Made by a program: the position numbers and the translations under genes. A DNA stretch of 64,000 bases from Chinchilla lanigera (lineage: Eukaryota; Chordata; Mammalia; Rodentia; Chinchillidae), in contig NW_004955483.1 of NCBI RefSeq assembly GCF_000276665.1, forward strand, positions 8,961,380 to 9,025,379, in the 5' to 3' direction. Positions 43,984 through 55,368 of this stretch are shown here, in pieces (position 1 is the first letter of the stretch; each line of letters starts with the position of its first letter). Under the pieces are notes generated by a model that did not search any database, was not told the DNA's origin, and saw only the letters and a program-made list of their open reading frames with translations.

Positions 43984-44400
43984 TTTTTTAAAATTTTTTT
44001 TGTTTTAAAGTAAAAAAAACTAACAAAACAACAATGAAGACAAAATCAAAACAACAGAAAAACCACAAAAATGATATATAACCTCAAAAGAAAATGATAG
44101 GAATTAATAATAGTTGCTACATTACATACTGTTATCTTCAACAAAGTTGCTCAGTCCAGCAGACATAAGAATGTAAGATTGATCAAACAATCAAAGACAA
44201 TAACAAGTAATAAAAAAAAAAAAAAACCAATATTGGAAATGATGCACAGCTTCACCACACAAGACAGTAGGAGTTCAACAATGGTTCTTAGACTGCATAT
44301 CGTTTTCAGATCAGTCATTCTGATCACCAAATTCAAGTGTGGAAAACTGGTCAAGAAAAAAGAAAATTTTAAGCATTGACTGTTCCTTTCACCATTTATA
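43984..44400 (-). mobile_element. L1 3' UTR, minus strand, with tandem units
   Basis: Its reverse complement aligns with the plus-strand L1 3' UTRs at 11965-12870 and 61085-61408. Unit B lies at 44241-44395 (aacagtcaatgcttaaaatt, 'aagaaccattgttgaactcc' in reverse), followed in L1 orientation by unit A at about 44060-44215 (tttgatcaatctta, agtatgtaatgtagcaacta in reverse). The order B then A differs from the 12-kb copy. A16 run at 44216-44226. Confidence 0.78.
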
Positions 44401-44466
44401 TGTAAATCTATGATTCGCATGGTGTTGATGTTTGTGTAAGGTGTGACATATGTATCCAATTGTGTA
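44401..44466 (-). mobile_element. Old L1 ORF2 fragment, minus strand, left of B1
   Basis: 'gtgtaaggtgtgacatatgt', 'atccaattgtgtaattt' is antisense L1 that continues at 44591 behind the B1. Confidence 0.6.
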
Positions 44467-44590
44467 ATTTTTTTGTGGGTTTTGAGACAGGTATCTCACT
44501 AAGTTGCCTGGCTAACCTTAGACTTTGGACCCGAACTCCCTTGACCTCCTGAGTTACTGGGCTTATACCACTGGGATTATGCCCGCCTAT
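44467..44590 (-). mobile_element. B1 SINE, minus strand, nested in L1
   Basis: Reverse B1: 'ttttgagacaggtatctcac' (44480), 'ctcctgagttactgggctta', 'ccactgggattatgcccgcc'. About 120 bp, no 29-bp duplication, clearly older than the 12-kb B1. Confidence 0.85.
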
Positions 44591-45700
44591 CAGGACCATT
44601 TTTTGAAAAGATTGTCCTTCGCCATTGTTCTACATAGCTACTTCTGACACAAATCAAGTGTTCATATACTCATGGTCAGTTAACAGTCTGTTTTGTTCTG
44701 CTAGTCTTGTACCAATATGATAGTGTTTAATTGATAGTTTTTACATTTAGATATTTGGTAGAGAAAGGACTCCTGTTTTTCTCTCCTCCAAGACATCTTT
44801 GTTATTCTTGGCCTTCACATACTTATAAAAGTTATGTTGTTACTTTGTGAAATTTCACACAGAAAAAGATAATATAGGAAAAGTGCCCATTACATTTTTA
44901 ATTGGAATTGTATAGCTTTCTAGATCAATGTAAAGAAAAAAGGTGTTTTTATAACTGAGCTTTATCACTGTGGGCATTATAAATATTTCAATTTTCAAAC
45001 TCTTAAAGAATGTTTTAGAATTTTCTCTGCAGAAGTGTGTTGTTAAATGCATTCCTGTGTCACAGATTTTTCTGATGGGACAAGAGTGATATTTTTAGAG
45101 TTCCACTGTTTGTTGTTTGTGTAGAGAAATGTAGTTGCTTTTGCAATTTTAACATTACATACTCCAACCTAAGATCACTTAGAATTCTCATATCTATAGA
45201 TTCATTTGAGTATTGCAACTGAAAAATTATGTCATCTGTGAAAATTAATAACTTGTCCTTTTCTTAATAACAGCATTGCTTTTTCTTACTGATTCAGCAA
45301 GGCTGAATAGCACCAGAGATAAAGGACATAGTTGCTGCTAAGGCATCTTTCCTAAACTTTAGTGCACTGCTTTTTGTTATCTTTGTGTTTCATGTTTCTC
45401 TTGTATACATTATATACTTGACATTTCTATTTATCCTGAGGGTTTTTATTTGTCTATTAAAGCTTTTGTCCATTTACATTTAATATAATCACTTGTGTAC
45501 GTACTTAAATTTGGCTTTAAATTTACTGTTTTAGGTTTTTCTATTTGTTTCACTGTTTTATTTTGTCTTTGCTTTGTTACTTTTGAACTGACCTCACTGT
45601 ATTTTTCTTTCTTCTTTGCAACTATTAGTTTCTATTATTTTAAAGGTTTCCTTAGAAATTACATTAAGAACATTCAATATGCCAAAATCAAATGTTAACT
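44591..45700 (-). mobile_element. Old L1 (L1M) ORF2 part, minus strand
   Basis: 'accattttttgaaaagattg' (44595-44614), 'accaatatgatagtgtttaa', 'tggaattgtatagctttcta' (44903) and 'ctgctaaggcatctttccta' follow ORF2 in reverse, as in the 34.6-kb L1, and extend upstream into more 5' ORF2 regions (to about 45700). Stops throughout. Confidence 0.78.
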
Positions 45701-46849
45701 GGTACATTGTATTTCTCTCTAAGGAATACAAGAATCTTTGAACGTGGTAGTTTCATCTCCTTCCAATTGTATGTATTATTTTTGCTGTATATTTTAGCTT
45801 TATATTTATAGGGGGATGTAAAGCTTTCACAAACGAAACACACATACACTTTTTCTAGACCAGCAACTTCCTCTAGAGCGAGGAATCTTTGTCTATGTGA
45901 CTTACATCTCTATATGTTTGCGTTCTTGCTTTCGTGTGGATGTGGTCTGAAACTTTCTCGTTCTTTTGTTAGAACATCAGTGTCTTTTAAATGTTTCCTG
46001 AATGAATAAATAAAATCCAATCAATAGACCATAAAATTAGTCTAAATTGAAGATGATAAGTCCTTGGGCAAAGGCAGTAATAGCGTGGAAGGAATGGCAA
46101 GGAAGTATCAAAGAAAGATTAATGAAGGGCTAGTTTAGTTTCCAGAGTTCACATGATAAATATTCCTGTTATAATTACCTATACCTTAAATATTTCTGTG
46201 AATTTAATACCAGGAAAATTCATCTTACCATCCTAATTTGTGTATGTCTTTTCCTCAAGTTAAAAAGTAAATGCTTTCCATTTTCTGTGAGTACCTAGAA
46301 CAATTTAAAGCTCAATTATAGAACTAATTTAGTTTCTATGCCTTACCTTGTATTTCCAAATGACATTTACTATGGCTTGTACTTTTCTAAAGTATTATTT
46401 TACATATTTTGGCATTTAATCTTGCTCAATCAGTTTTTAATCTAAATAGTAAAAATAAATAAATGTTAAGGTAGATCAGTTAACTAGTTTCAGAAATTTG
46501 TTATTAGGGGTTGTAATTTAACAACTCATCCAAATAAAGTATATATAAATATAATTGCATAAATTTGAGGGAATTATGATCTGAGGTAATCATAATTTTT
46601 TAATTTAATTTTTATTTTCTCCTCAGAGTCTGAGTCCCCACTTTTCTCCCGGAGGAAATAAACATAGTTACCTCCTTAAATTATTTCTTTTCATATTGAC
46701 CATAATATTTTAAAATAGTGGGCTTTTGCTCCTGTTCATGACTTTTAAGTTTCACTGTTAATTCTTGACCTTGTTGCCTCACACACTTTGTTTTATGCCT
46801 ATGACACATAACACTTCCTCTTCCTTCAGCTGCTTCATACTGTTCTCAT
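45701..46849. other. Unassigned A/T-rich DNA; L2-like 3' end at 45850-46010
   Basis: 45875-46010 (ctagagcgaggaatctttgt ... cctgaatgaataaat) resembles an L2 3' end on the plus strand. The rest is unassigned. Confidence 0.45.
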
Positions 46850-47222
46850 GGTGCTATGGTGTGACTGTTCCCAACAAAATTCATGAGGAAATTTGATCAC
46901 CATTGCGAGGTACTAAGATGGAGCCACACCAGACTTTAAGAGATTAGGTCATGAGGACTCAACCCTCATATACAGATCAGTGGCTTTATTGGCTAATGGA
47001 TTATCTCTGCTGTACGGGTCTATTACACAAGCCAATTTGATTTTATCTCTTTTATGTGCCCCATTTTGTGATCCGCTGCACCACGTAGGTACACTGCAGA
47101 ATATCACTGTCATCCAGAAAGCCCTCGCTATATGGAAACCCTACATCTTGTCCTCCAGATAAATAAATTTTTATTTTTCATAAATTGTCTGATCGCAGGT
47201 ATTTTGTTATAGCAACAAAAAA
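46850..47222 (+). mobile_element. MaLR-like solo LTR, plus strand
   Basis: Start 'ggtgctatggtgtgactgtt' (46850), middle 'agagattaggtcatgaggac', and 3' end 'gcaggtattttgttatagca' with 'acaaaaaacagag' (47197-47227). About 370 bp, typical of a MaLR LTR. No internal genes. Confidence 0.75.
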
Positions 47223-47639
47223 CAGAGAGGCCCAGGCTTATGTTAAAAGTGTTAAATGGAGATACAAAATATGACATCCATATTTTATTTGCTTAAATCA
47301 CTTTTTGTTTTGCTAGAGTTTAAAGTTGCCTCATTATTTGTATGTACTTTTCTGTATATCATGGTTTTTTCTATGAGCAAAGTATAAGAAATTATATACA
47401 CTCTATTTTTTCTGATCAACATCTCTACCAAAACCCTACAAGCCCTTGATTTAATGTGAACTCTGGGCCTGTGGACCTACTGTGGAGCACCCAGCTTGTT
47501 GTGGAACATCCATCCATCACCCTCATCATAACACTGGGTCTTCTCTTTGGTTCTGTGTTCACTTTGTTTTGGCTGGACCCATTGTCTTCCTCTTTATTTT
47601 TTTACTTCCTCACTTCAGTAGAATACATCCTCCTATAGC
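47223..47639. other. Unassigned DNA
   Basis: No feature recognised. Confidence 0.35.
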
Positions 47640-48350
47640 TTCATGATAAAAGCTCTGTAAAGGGTAGATTTCTTTTGAGAATTTATATGTCCCCAAACAT
47701 TATTATTTTCTTCTGATATTTGATTAACTATGGCTTCATTACATATACGTCTAGATGAGACTGACGTCTCAAAAACTTTTAAGTATCATTTTTTCACTTT
47801 CTAGCATTTGATTTCTGGCTGTTCAAAAAAAATAAACTCTGTAAGATTACTGTTCAAGGTAGTCTTCTCTTCTCCCTATAAGTCTTTAAGGTTCCCCCTT
47901 ATCCCAGTTTTTGAAATTTCACAAATCTTTTTTTCTGAGCCTATGGTGCTGAGAATGGAACCCAGGGCCTTAAACGTACTAGGCAAGTGCTCTGCTACTG
48001 ACCTACCTCTTCGGGCTAAATCAATCATTTGATTTAGTGTGATTTTTTTCAACATCAATTTTAGCCTCTAGTAGAACTTTTCAAACTCTAAATACATGTT
48101 CTTCAGTACATGAAAGTTTTTCTTTTATAATTTATTTGAAAATATCCTCTCCTTAAGTTTTTGTTTTTCTTTCTTATTAAGCTATCTATTAATCTTTCTA
48201 AATTTCTTAATTTTCTCCTCTATTTTACACACACATGTGTCTTCTTATAATATTTTTGTGAGATTTCCTCAAAGTCTTCTATTGAGTATTTTATTCCTAT
48301 CATTGCACATTATTTTTCAGAAATCTTACTGGTCTAACTCCACAAACATT
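47640..48350 (-). mobile_element. Probable old L1 5'-region fragment, minus strand
   Basis: T-rich antisense-like text with L1 5'-region flavour ('agcatttgatttctggctgt' 47802, 'tattaatctttctaaatttc' 48187). Interrupted by an ID. Assignment is by style more than by clear motif matches. Confidence 0.4.
47930..48018 (-). mobile_element. ID-type SINE, minus strand
   Basis: Poly-T then reverse ID (ggtgctgagaatggaaccca, ggcaagtgctctgctactga, ctacctcttcgggct). It is of the older subtype with GGCAAGTGCTCTGCTACTGA; tail and body diverged. Confidence 0.85.
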
Positions 48351-49659
48351 TATGATATATGAGTTACTGCTTGTAAGGTAAGAAACAAATGCAAAAACAT
48401 CCTTCAATTCAAAAAGGTTATAACCTACATTTTTATAAACAAGCATCTATGAAGTAAAACCTACGTCAGTTTGAGTCAACAAATCTTTAAGTAGAGAAGG
48501 AAGAACTATCATCACTATTTCTAAACCAGAAGAGTGAGATGATCAGCAGTTAATCTTAACATATTACTAGTAATCATATTTTTAAAACTGATAAATTTTC
48601 AGACTGACACTGATAAATATTCAGACTTTCTGATCAAGACAGAACTTTAACTGACATTCGCTCATTAATGCTAATATACGTATCAGAGTCCATGATAAAA
48701 TGTACATAAAGTTAAATTCTAGGAAAAAAAATTATTCTATTCTGTTACGGAGTATTTTGAGATCAAATAATACTGCTCTTAAAATGTATGTGAGATGTTC
48801 AACTACTGGTACATCCTATGTGAAAAAAATCACTCAATTGGTTTTTGTCCTGGTTAAGGAAAGAATCTTCTAGGTAAGGTCACATGAGATTATTTACAAG
48901 TAATAGAATGGTAATAGAATGGATAATGCAAAGGCAGGGTGGAATATTTCACAGTTTTGATTCAAATGTCTGAGCAGCATTTATAATAGAACCACATAAA
49001 AGAAGTGCCACTTGACACAAACAGCGGGAGACTCGATCCACTTTTCCCAGCATTATGGAAGCAACACAGGTTTCTAGAAAAGAAAGTTGGAAGACAGGAC
49101 TGGTTTGTTCCGAAAAAAACCTACTCAAGTAAATAGAAGCTTTTCATGCCCCAAGGTCCAGAAGCAAAATCTAAGTGCAATTCCTGGGTGGATGCGAACA
49201 GTGTTCTGTCTGCAGATGTAAAAGACGCTCCCTCTCAGCATGTGCTGGTGTTTGACGTGGATAAAGAGATCCTAGCTGTCTTTTGATAGTCTGCTCACAT
49301 GGACTCTTCATTTCAAGGACTCCTGCTCCATGGGCCCCAGCCTTAGGAACAGTTTTTAAAACATGTTACACCCCAGAACTTTCCTGAACTTTTGTGATTA
49401 TTATCTCTGGCCTTGTGTCTGTGTCACAGCAAACTCGAATTCTGCCAAGGAATAAACCTATTCTAGGGTTGTGTATCTTTCGCAGCAAAATAAGGGATGC
49501 TTCTGCGTGCCTGAAGTAGATGGGTGACAGCACCACATCCTTTTAAACTTATCTAGACTGCTCTAAGGCTGATCCAGTCAGCTGTGTGGCAGTTGGCTTG
49601 TTGCAAGCCACAAAAACTGAGTAGTTCATGAATTTTGGATGTTTAATAGATTTCTTCCC
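48351..49659. other. Unassigned intergenic DNA, 1.3 kb
   Basis: Small tandem 'gtaatagaat' (48899-48921). No gene or named repeat. Confidence 0.4.
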
Positions 49660-49745
49660 TCAGAACACTATCTTTGCATCCTAAAAGCCTAACATAGTGA
49701 CTGGTAAAGCATTGGTGCTCCATAAACATTTATTGAGTGAATGAG
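49660..49745 (+). mobile_element. L2/MIR-type 3' end, plus strand
   Basis: 'gcctaacatagtgactggta' (49687-49706), 'ttggtgctccataaacattt', 'attgagtgaatgag'. Typical L2-like 3' end. Confidence 0.65.
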
Positions 49746-50516
49746 CTCTAGGAAGTTTTAGACTAAGCAATTTAGTTCCATCCTTACTACTTGCTGTGCT
49801 AAAAATCTCTTTGGCTGATTCTATTTGACACTTGTGAGACCTTTCTTACTTTTTTATGTTGCATCTTACCCATTCCTATTAGACTGAAAGAAATGAGACT
49901 GACATAGTTCTTTAACAAATATTTATGGAACAGCTACCATGTTAAAGGCACTATTGAACTCTAAAACAATCTTTGTCTACAATAGCCTGCAACCTTGAAG
50001 AATATATATCAAGACAGAGTCTCGGGGCTAATAGATCTCTAACTTATAACGCATCCAGGTATGACTGGTATGCCCAAAATATTATATACGGTCCTTACCA
50101 TAGGTTTCCTTGTTGTTTAATGTCTGCTGGTGAGGCTACGATGAGTCTATACATCCTTTCCCTGCCTGGGTCACAAGCAACAGTTACTTCCCCAGGATCT
50201 CTTTATAAATGACGTCTTCCTTTGTTCCTTCCTTGGTATATTTTCTACTTTTGTCTGCCTGTTTTGACTCCTCCTCACCCTGGTGACACCCTTCCAAAAT
50301 GCTGTCATTTGGATTTCCTGCACGGTGACACACCCAGCTAGGATTCTGAGAAACTTTATTGAAGGTATTATTTACAGTGGTGTGGTTGGAGCTATGAGAA
50401 TCTATAAGGGTTACTGAGGCAATCAGAGGCTGGTCAAAGCTGGAAACTGTTGCCATCTCTAGGTCTAACAGCATGGGCTAGTAAGGGATCTCCAGAGAAA
50501 CAAGGCTTCAAGGCAT
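49746..50516. other. Unassigned DNA
   Basis: Unassigned frames 49973-50212 and 50184-50474 (minus). Nothing recognised. Confidence 0.35.
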
Positions 50517-50607
50517 TCTGCCTGCCTGCCTGCCTATCTATCTGTCTGTCTCTCTCTTTGACTGTCTCTGTATCTCTGTCTCTCATCTCTCTCCCTGGCT
50601 CTCTGTT

Positions 50608-50654
<47 letters not shown>

Positions 50655-50695
50655 GTGTCTCTGTTCCTGTCCCTGTCTCTGCCTCCCCTTCCCCA
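50517..50695 (+). repeat. (CTGC/CTGT/CT)n pyrimidine-rich microsatellite complex
   Basis: CCTG repeats (50518-50535), then CTGT and CT blocks to about 50690. It creates the leucine/serine/cysteine-rich plus frame 50450-50785, which is an artefact of the repeat. Confidence 0.93.
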
Positions 50696-52029
50696 TCTTC
50701 TGCTGGGAATTCAACTGGTGCAGTTGCTCATGACTCTTTTACTATGAAAGCTGGGATATGGGAGTTCAGACACGCCGAGCTCTGAGGCATGTCATTGCCA
50801 GAACTGCTGGTGTCCAGACACTCTCACTCACTGGTCAAGGTTTGCTCAGCTGTGCCCCCTCTCCCTTACTCTAGGATTGCCTGGAAAGTAGACTTTGGAT
50901 AGTTCATCTAACATAATGGAATTCCTCAATGTAGAATTGATGCATAAAGATAGCTACTCAGGACTTCCTACAGTACCTTAATCTTCTGCGGAAATAAAAA
51001 AAGTAAAATTCAAGACAGTAAGACATAACTGAAATAATCCCTTTTACTGGGTTTTAGTTCACTATAAATTAAACATTTTTAATAACTTTTTTTGTTTTAT
51101 AAAATATGTCCTTGATTCTAAACAACTGACTTTCATTCCTTTACAGGATTTCTCTTATACCATAACTATTTGTTTCTATATCCAGATAGCATATTTGGTC
51201 CTATGAGCAAGAACTGTATCTTATTGATCATTTCATCTCCAAAACTTTAACCTTGCTGGTACCCAAGGCATTATAACCACTTAGTAAATGACTGAAAGAA
51301 TGAATAAATGACAGTGAACATTGAAACATAACCCATTTGTACATGGAGCACTACTTGAACTTGCAGGGTCCCTTGGGTGGCACAGAGAGTGGTGCCACTG
51401 GAATTTTCCGTCCTCTCTATGACGGTCCTACTCCTCATCTTCTTCCAGGCCATTTTCATATCATAGGATATGAAATTGATGAACAGCCTGTGAAATTATC
51501 CAAAAATTCTTGATGAGCTGTTCTTTCACTCCCCATGGTTTGCAAACTACATTTATCAATGCAAGTTTTCATTTTACAAATCCTCACCTATGAGCATATG
51601 AATCATAACACATCCCTTTAATCTTCAAATTGTCATATGTTCACAGAGAATTCACAATGTCTGCAGCATGGAGAAATTATTTTTGTGTATATTTTGCCTC
51701 AATATGATTGTTTATTATATGCTATTGATGTCGATGTATCAAGCTTTGGAATTGTAAGTCCTCAAGAAAACTTTCAAAGTTGTCCTCTTCACCCTTGACC
51801 TGCAGGATTATTGTGCTATAATTTTTGTTAGGAAGTAAGGAAGATGAGTCAACTTTTTGTTATTATATTTTTTTCTAAGCAGAAGTATCAGAATAGTTAG
51901 CTACCAGTGGGATGAATTGTGCAACCTAACCCTATAATTCAGGAGAAATAGACTTTATATGCAGGGTTACATGGAGTTGCAAGTAGAACAATTCTGTACA
52001 GCTGATCCTTGTTTAAATGGAAATACTTC
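50696..52029. other. Unassigned DNA; L2 3' end at 51180-51308
   Basis: 51207-51308 (gagcaagaactgtatcttat ... gactgaaagaatgaataaat) is a plausible L2 3' end on the plus strand. The remainder is unassigned. Confidence 0.45.
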
Positions 52030-52380
52030 CAGGTATTAGTAGCCGTAAGCAAAGCGTAAAGTGTCAGTAGCTTAACTCAACAGGATCTTATTTCTACTCC
52101 CTGAAGAGTCCTGGTGAGTGGGCTGATTTCCTCTGGGTGTGGTCCCAGAACCTGAGCTCCTTCCATATCATGGCTCCTCCGTCCAGTAGGACCTGAGTCT
52201 TCAGAAGAAAACGCCACCCGCTGGATCAGAACATGCAGTGTCACTTGAGAGGTTCTAGTTGACCTGGCCTCCTCAGATTTCATTCTGGAGAGCTCAGCCA
52301 TATGGCTGTGTCTAAATTCAAAGAGGCTGGGAAGTGTGGGCCTGGGCTGGGCAGCTACTTCCCATGACAATTATACACTG
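52030..52380 (-). mobile_element. Ancient interspersed repeat, family not determined
   Basis: 'gtagcttaactcaacaggat' (52068), '...catatggctgtgtctaaatt', 'gaggctgggaagtgtgggcc' has the flavour of a common mammalian repeat with 'cttaa.caacagaa' at one end and 'gaggctgggaaatgtagtc' at the other. I cannot name it. The minus frame 52077-52370 lies in it. Confidence 0.4.
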
Positions 52381-52739
52381 GGAAAGAACACAAGTGTTTC
52401 TGTAAGTGGCTAGCTGACTCAGCCACAGGAAGTATAGCATGGAGGACGTAATCCCAAATATATTTCTTCTGTGATGTAAAGTGAGGGAAGAGGCAGGATC
52501 TAAATCTGAAACTAGGAATGAGAGGTATCTTCAGTACTTTATCCCTTCAGTGTGGACAAGTGCTGGTGTTGGTGCGATTACCATTCATCTGAGTGAGAAT
52601 CCTGGACATTCCTCCTCCCAAGGTGTAGAAATCCTATACAAATGGTCACTCTTCACAGTGGTTCCACCTAACAATTCTTCAGCTTTACAGTGGTGTAAAA
52701 TCCGTATATAACCAGTGGAAACCACATCCATATTTTCAA

Positions 52740-52912
52740 TTTGGATCCTTTCCTGGGCTAGTAATATGAGGTCTCATCTTCTCTTGATGCTGGGCAACAG
52801 CAATGAGCTATAGCTCCCAGCCAGCCAAGAGGTCACAGGAGCAGTTGACACTGCAATGTGCTGTGTTGCTAAGGTGTGATGTTCAGTAAGATAGGCACAT
52901 TAAATGAACTTT
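52740..52912 (+). mobile_element. Tigger-like MITE fragment, copy 1
   Basis: 'gatgctgggcaacagcaatg' (52785-52804), 'agctcccagccagccaagag' and 'aggtgtgatgttcagtaaga' match in order a Tigger-type MITE as I remember it. A second copy lies at 55055-55368. Confidence 0.6.
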
Positions 52913-52928
52913 TTACTTAAAATATTTT

Positions 52929-53035
52929 CTTCTTCTTCTTCTTCTTCTTTTTCTTTTTTTTGGTATTGGGAATCGAACTCAGGACCTTGCACTTGCCAGG
53001 CAGGCGCTTATGCCACTGAGCTATATCCCCGGCCC
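52929..53035 (-). mobile_element. ID-type SINE, minus strand, with perfect 15-bp target duplication
   Basis: Tail of TTC repeats and T run (52929-52960), then reverse ID (ggtattgggaatcgaactca ... ccactgagctatatccccgg). Flanked by identical TACTTAAAATATTTT at 52914-52928 and 53036-53050. Near-consensus body and perfect duplication make this one of the youngest insertions in the window. Confidence 0.96.
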
Positions 53036-53050
53036 TACTTAAAATATTTT

Positions 53051-53699
53051 AAATTTATGACTGGCTTGTTGGCATATAACTCCATCATAAATCAGAGTAT
53101 CTGCTTTTGAAACTCTATTCTGATTTCCCACCTCCATACTTCTTTGAGAACTATCCACTCTTCCATTAACAGTCTGATCCTCAGAGGAGTAGTAACGCAC
53201 TGCTTATCTTGCTCCTTTCATTTCTGGTCATAATTTAGTAGAGCATGGTTAGATATGAAGCCAAGCTAAATCCATCAAATACTCTCTCCCAGGAATTAGG
53301 AATGACATTCAAAGATACTTTGTTGGTCTGTGTTGCTTGCATAAATTCTCATGAGATAAATCTCTGGCTGACTTATTTCAGCCCATGTTCACATGCTCAG
53401 AAAGTAGATTTGGGGAGTGGGAGTGAGGATTAATAGGCTCTAAACAAAATGATTTTGCAGGAATCAGCATTGAGTCCTGACATTCCAGCTTGTACTTCTA
53501 TCTTCCAGGAGTCTTCAGAGTTTCCTGAGATACCTTAGTTTTTCCCAAGAGATGCCCTTAAAAAATAAAACTGATTTAGGTGAGATAGTTCTTGGCAGCC
53601 TACTAATCCCTAAAATTACTTTCTTCCTAGTTGCTGAGTACTACCTCCTTGAAGAAAATAAAGACAATCATGGATTCTCCATTTACATAAAGATTCCCC
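53051..53699. other. Unassigned DNA
   Basis: No feature recognised. Confidence 0.35.
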
Positions 53700-54224
53700 A
53701 ATAGTATGTATTTCTAAGTGCCAGAAACAGGACCAGTTTTTTTATATATAAGGTGAATTTCTTATGTATAGCGTATAGTTGGGTCTCATTTTTCTAGGCT
53801 TATAATCTCTGTCTTTTAATTAGATTGTTTAAACCACTTCAATTTAATGTAATTTTAATTTTGTTGGGTTTAAATCTATCACCTTGCATTTATTTTCTGT
53901 CTGTAAAAATATTTTTGGTTTCCTTCTTTTCTTTTTCTGTCTTCTTTTGGATAAAGTATTTTTTCAGGATTTTATTTCATCTCTGCTGTTGCTGTCCTCC
54001 TTTGTTTTATTTTTAGCGCTTACTCCAAAGTTTATAATATGCACATGGTGCTAAAGAAAAGCCACCACCAAATAACAGAGCTAAATCAATAGCACAACAC
54101 GAAATACAGTAGAACTTGTGAAGGAGCAACTTGACCAAATTTTGCACCATGTGTTTTTAAATAATATACCACTATCTTCAAATAATATATCACTTCATGT
54201 ATAATTTAAGAATCTCACAACAGA

Positions 54225-54640
54225 TTACTTCCATTTATGCTTCCTTGTCCTTTCTATTATAGTTGTCATGCATTTGTCTTCCTCACACATATTAATTTCT
54301 GCTTTAGATATCTTATACAGGCACTTTAATAGCACATTGTATTTTATACCTCCAATATTTATCATTTTTGGTATTCTTTGTTCCTTCAGTTCCATAGATA
54401 GATCTAAATTTCCACCTAATTGCATTTTCATTCTGCCTAAAGAAGTTTTTAAATTGCTGCCCAAAGAATTTTTTTTTGTTCTTCTATCTATGAAATCTTT
54501 TGGCTTTTGATTTTCTGGAAAAAAAATCTTTATTTTAAAAAGATCTTTATTTTCGTTCATTTTTGAAGGATATTTTGCAAAGTACCCAATTCTAGCTTGA
54601 CAGTTTTTCTTTAGTACTTTTAAGATTCTGCTTTGTGCTG
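54225..54640 (-). pseudogene. L1 ORF1 C-terminal remnant
   Basis: Minus-strand frame with RILKVLKKNCQARIGYFAKY near its start resembles the C-terminal domain of old L1 ORF1 proteins (nucleic-acid chaperone), where a KVLK.K.CQ.RI....AK motif precedes a lysine-rich stretch. The frame then runs on (IKYNVLLKCLYKIS) into sequence I cannot align. The first codons of the open frame (MCVLLSPAQ) derive from the inserted B1. More ORF1 lies on the far side of that B1 (54790-55050) but is full of stops. Not functional. Confidence 0.72.
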
Positions 54641-54790
54641 GGGATAACAGTACACACACATACCTGTATTCACAGCACTCAGAAGAATCATGCGTTCAAG
54701 CCAGCCTGGGAAACTTGGCAGGTCTGAGGTCATCATGAGCTATATAGTGAGACCTTGTCCCAAAAAACAAAAACAAACAAACAAACAAAA
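54635..54790 (+). mobile_element. B1-like SINE, plus strand, inserted in L1 ORF1
   Basis: 'acctgtattcacagcactca' (54662-54681), 'gcgttcaagccagcctggga' (54692), 'gctatatagtgagaccttgt' (54739) then a (CAAA)n tail to about 54790. Diverged at its 5' end. Confidence 0.8.
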
Positions 54791-55054
54791 AATAGCCTCA
54801 CTATCATCTACTTTGCATTATTCCAGCAGGAAATCTGCTGTCACTCTTATCTTTATCCTTCTGTGCATATTTTTTTTCTTGAGGTAACTTTTAAAGTTTT
54901 TTCTTTATAACTAGTTTTAAGCAAATTTCATAAATGCACCAAAGTATGGCTTTCTTGATCTTTCCTCTGCTTGGATTTATTGAGCTTCTTGGGTCTCGTT
55001 TATGCCATTTAGCTAGTTTGAAAAATATTTACTTAACATTTCTTCAAATAAAGA

Positions 55055-55368
55055 TAGTCCTCAATCTATGATTTTCAGCTTTACAAAAGTGCAGAAACAA
55101 TAGCGGTCCACAGAAAGTCTACTTCAAATTATGAAGTTAGAGCTTTTCTGAGGCAAGTGATAGGCGGTATACTTCTCCGTCATAATGGTGGGCAGTGGCA
55201 GCAAGCTGCAGCAGTGCAGTCACAGAAGCAAACAACCAATTCTCCACCGTCTGCCCTGTTACTAAACTCTGATGCCCAGGTTAGTTAGATGAGTGCATTT
55301 CTGACAAATGTATTTTCAGCTTACACTGGAGCACACCATGATGTTACTTGTAAACTGAGGAGCTCCTA
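55055..55368 (+). mobile_element. Tigger-like MITE, copy 2, inserted in L1
   Basis: 'gtcctcaatctatgattttc' (55058), 'aaagtctacttcaaattatg' (55114), 'tgggcagtggcagcaagctg' (55190), 'gctgcagcagtgcagtcaca', 'ccatgatgttacttgtaaac' (55337) and a terminal 'tgaggagctcct'. The two ends show short inverted similarity (gtcctcaatc / gaggagctcc region). Same family as 52740-52912. Confidence 0.68.

Noticed and set aside
50450..50785. 111-codon plus-strand frame
   Set aside because: It is produced by the CTGT/CT microsatellite.
1005..53035. ID SINEs resemble tRNA genes (A and B boxes)
   Set aside because: They lack a complete cloverleaf, have A-rich tails and, in several cases, target duplications, so they are retroposons and not tRNA genes.
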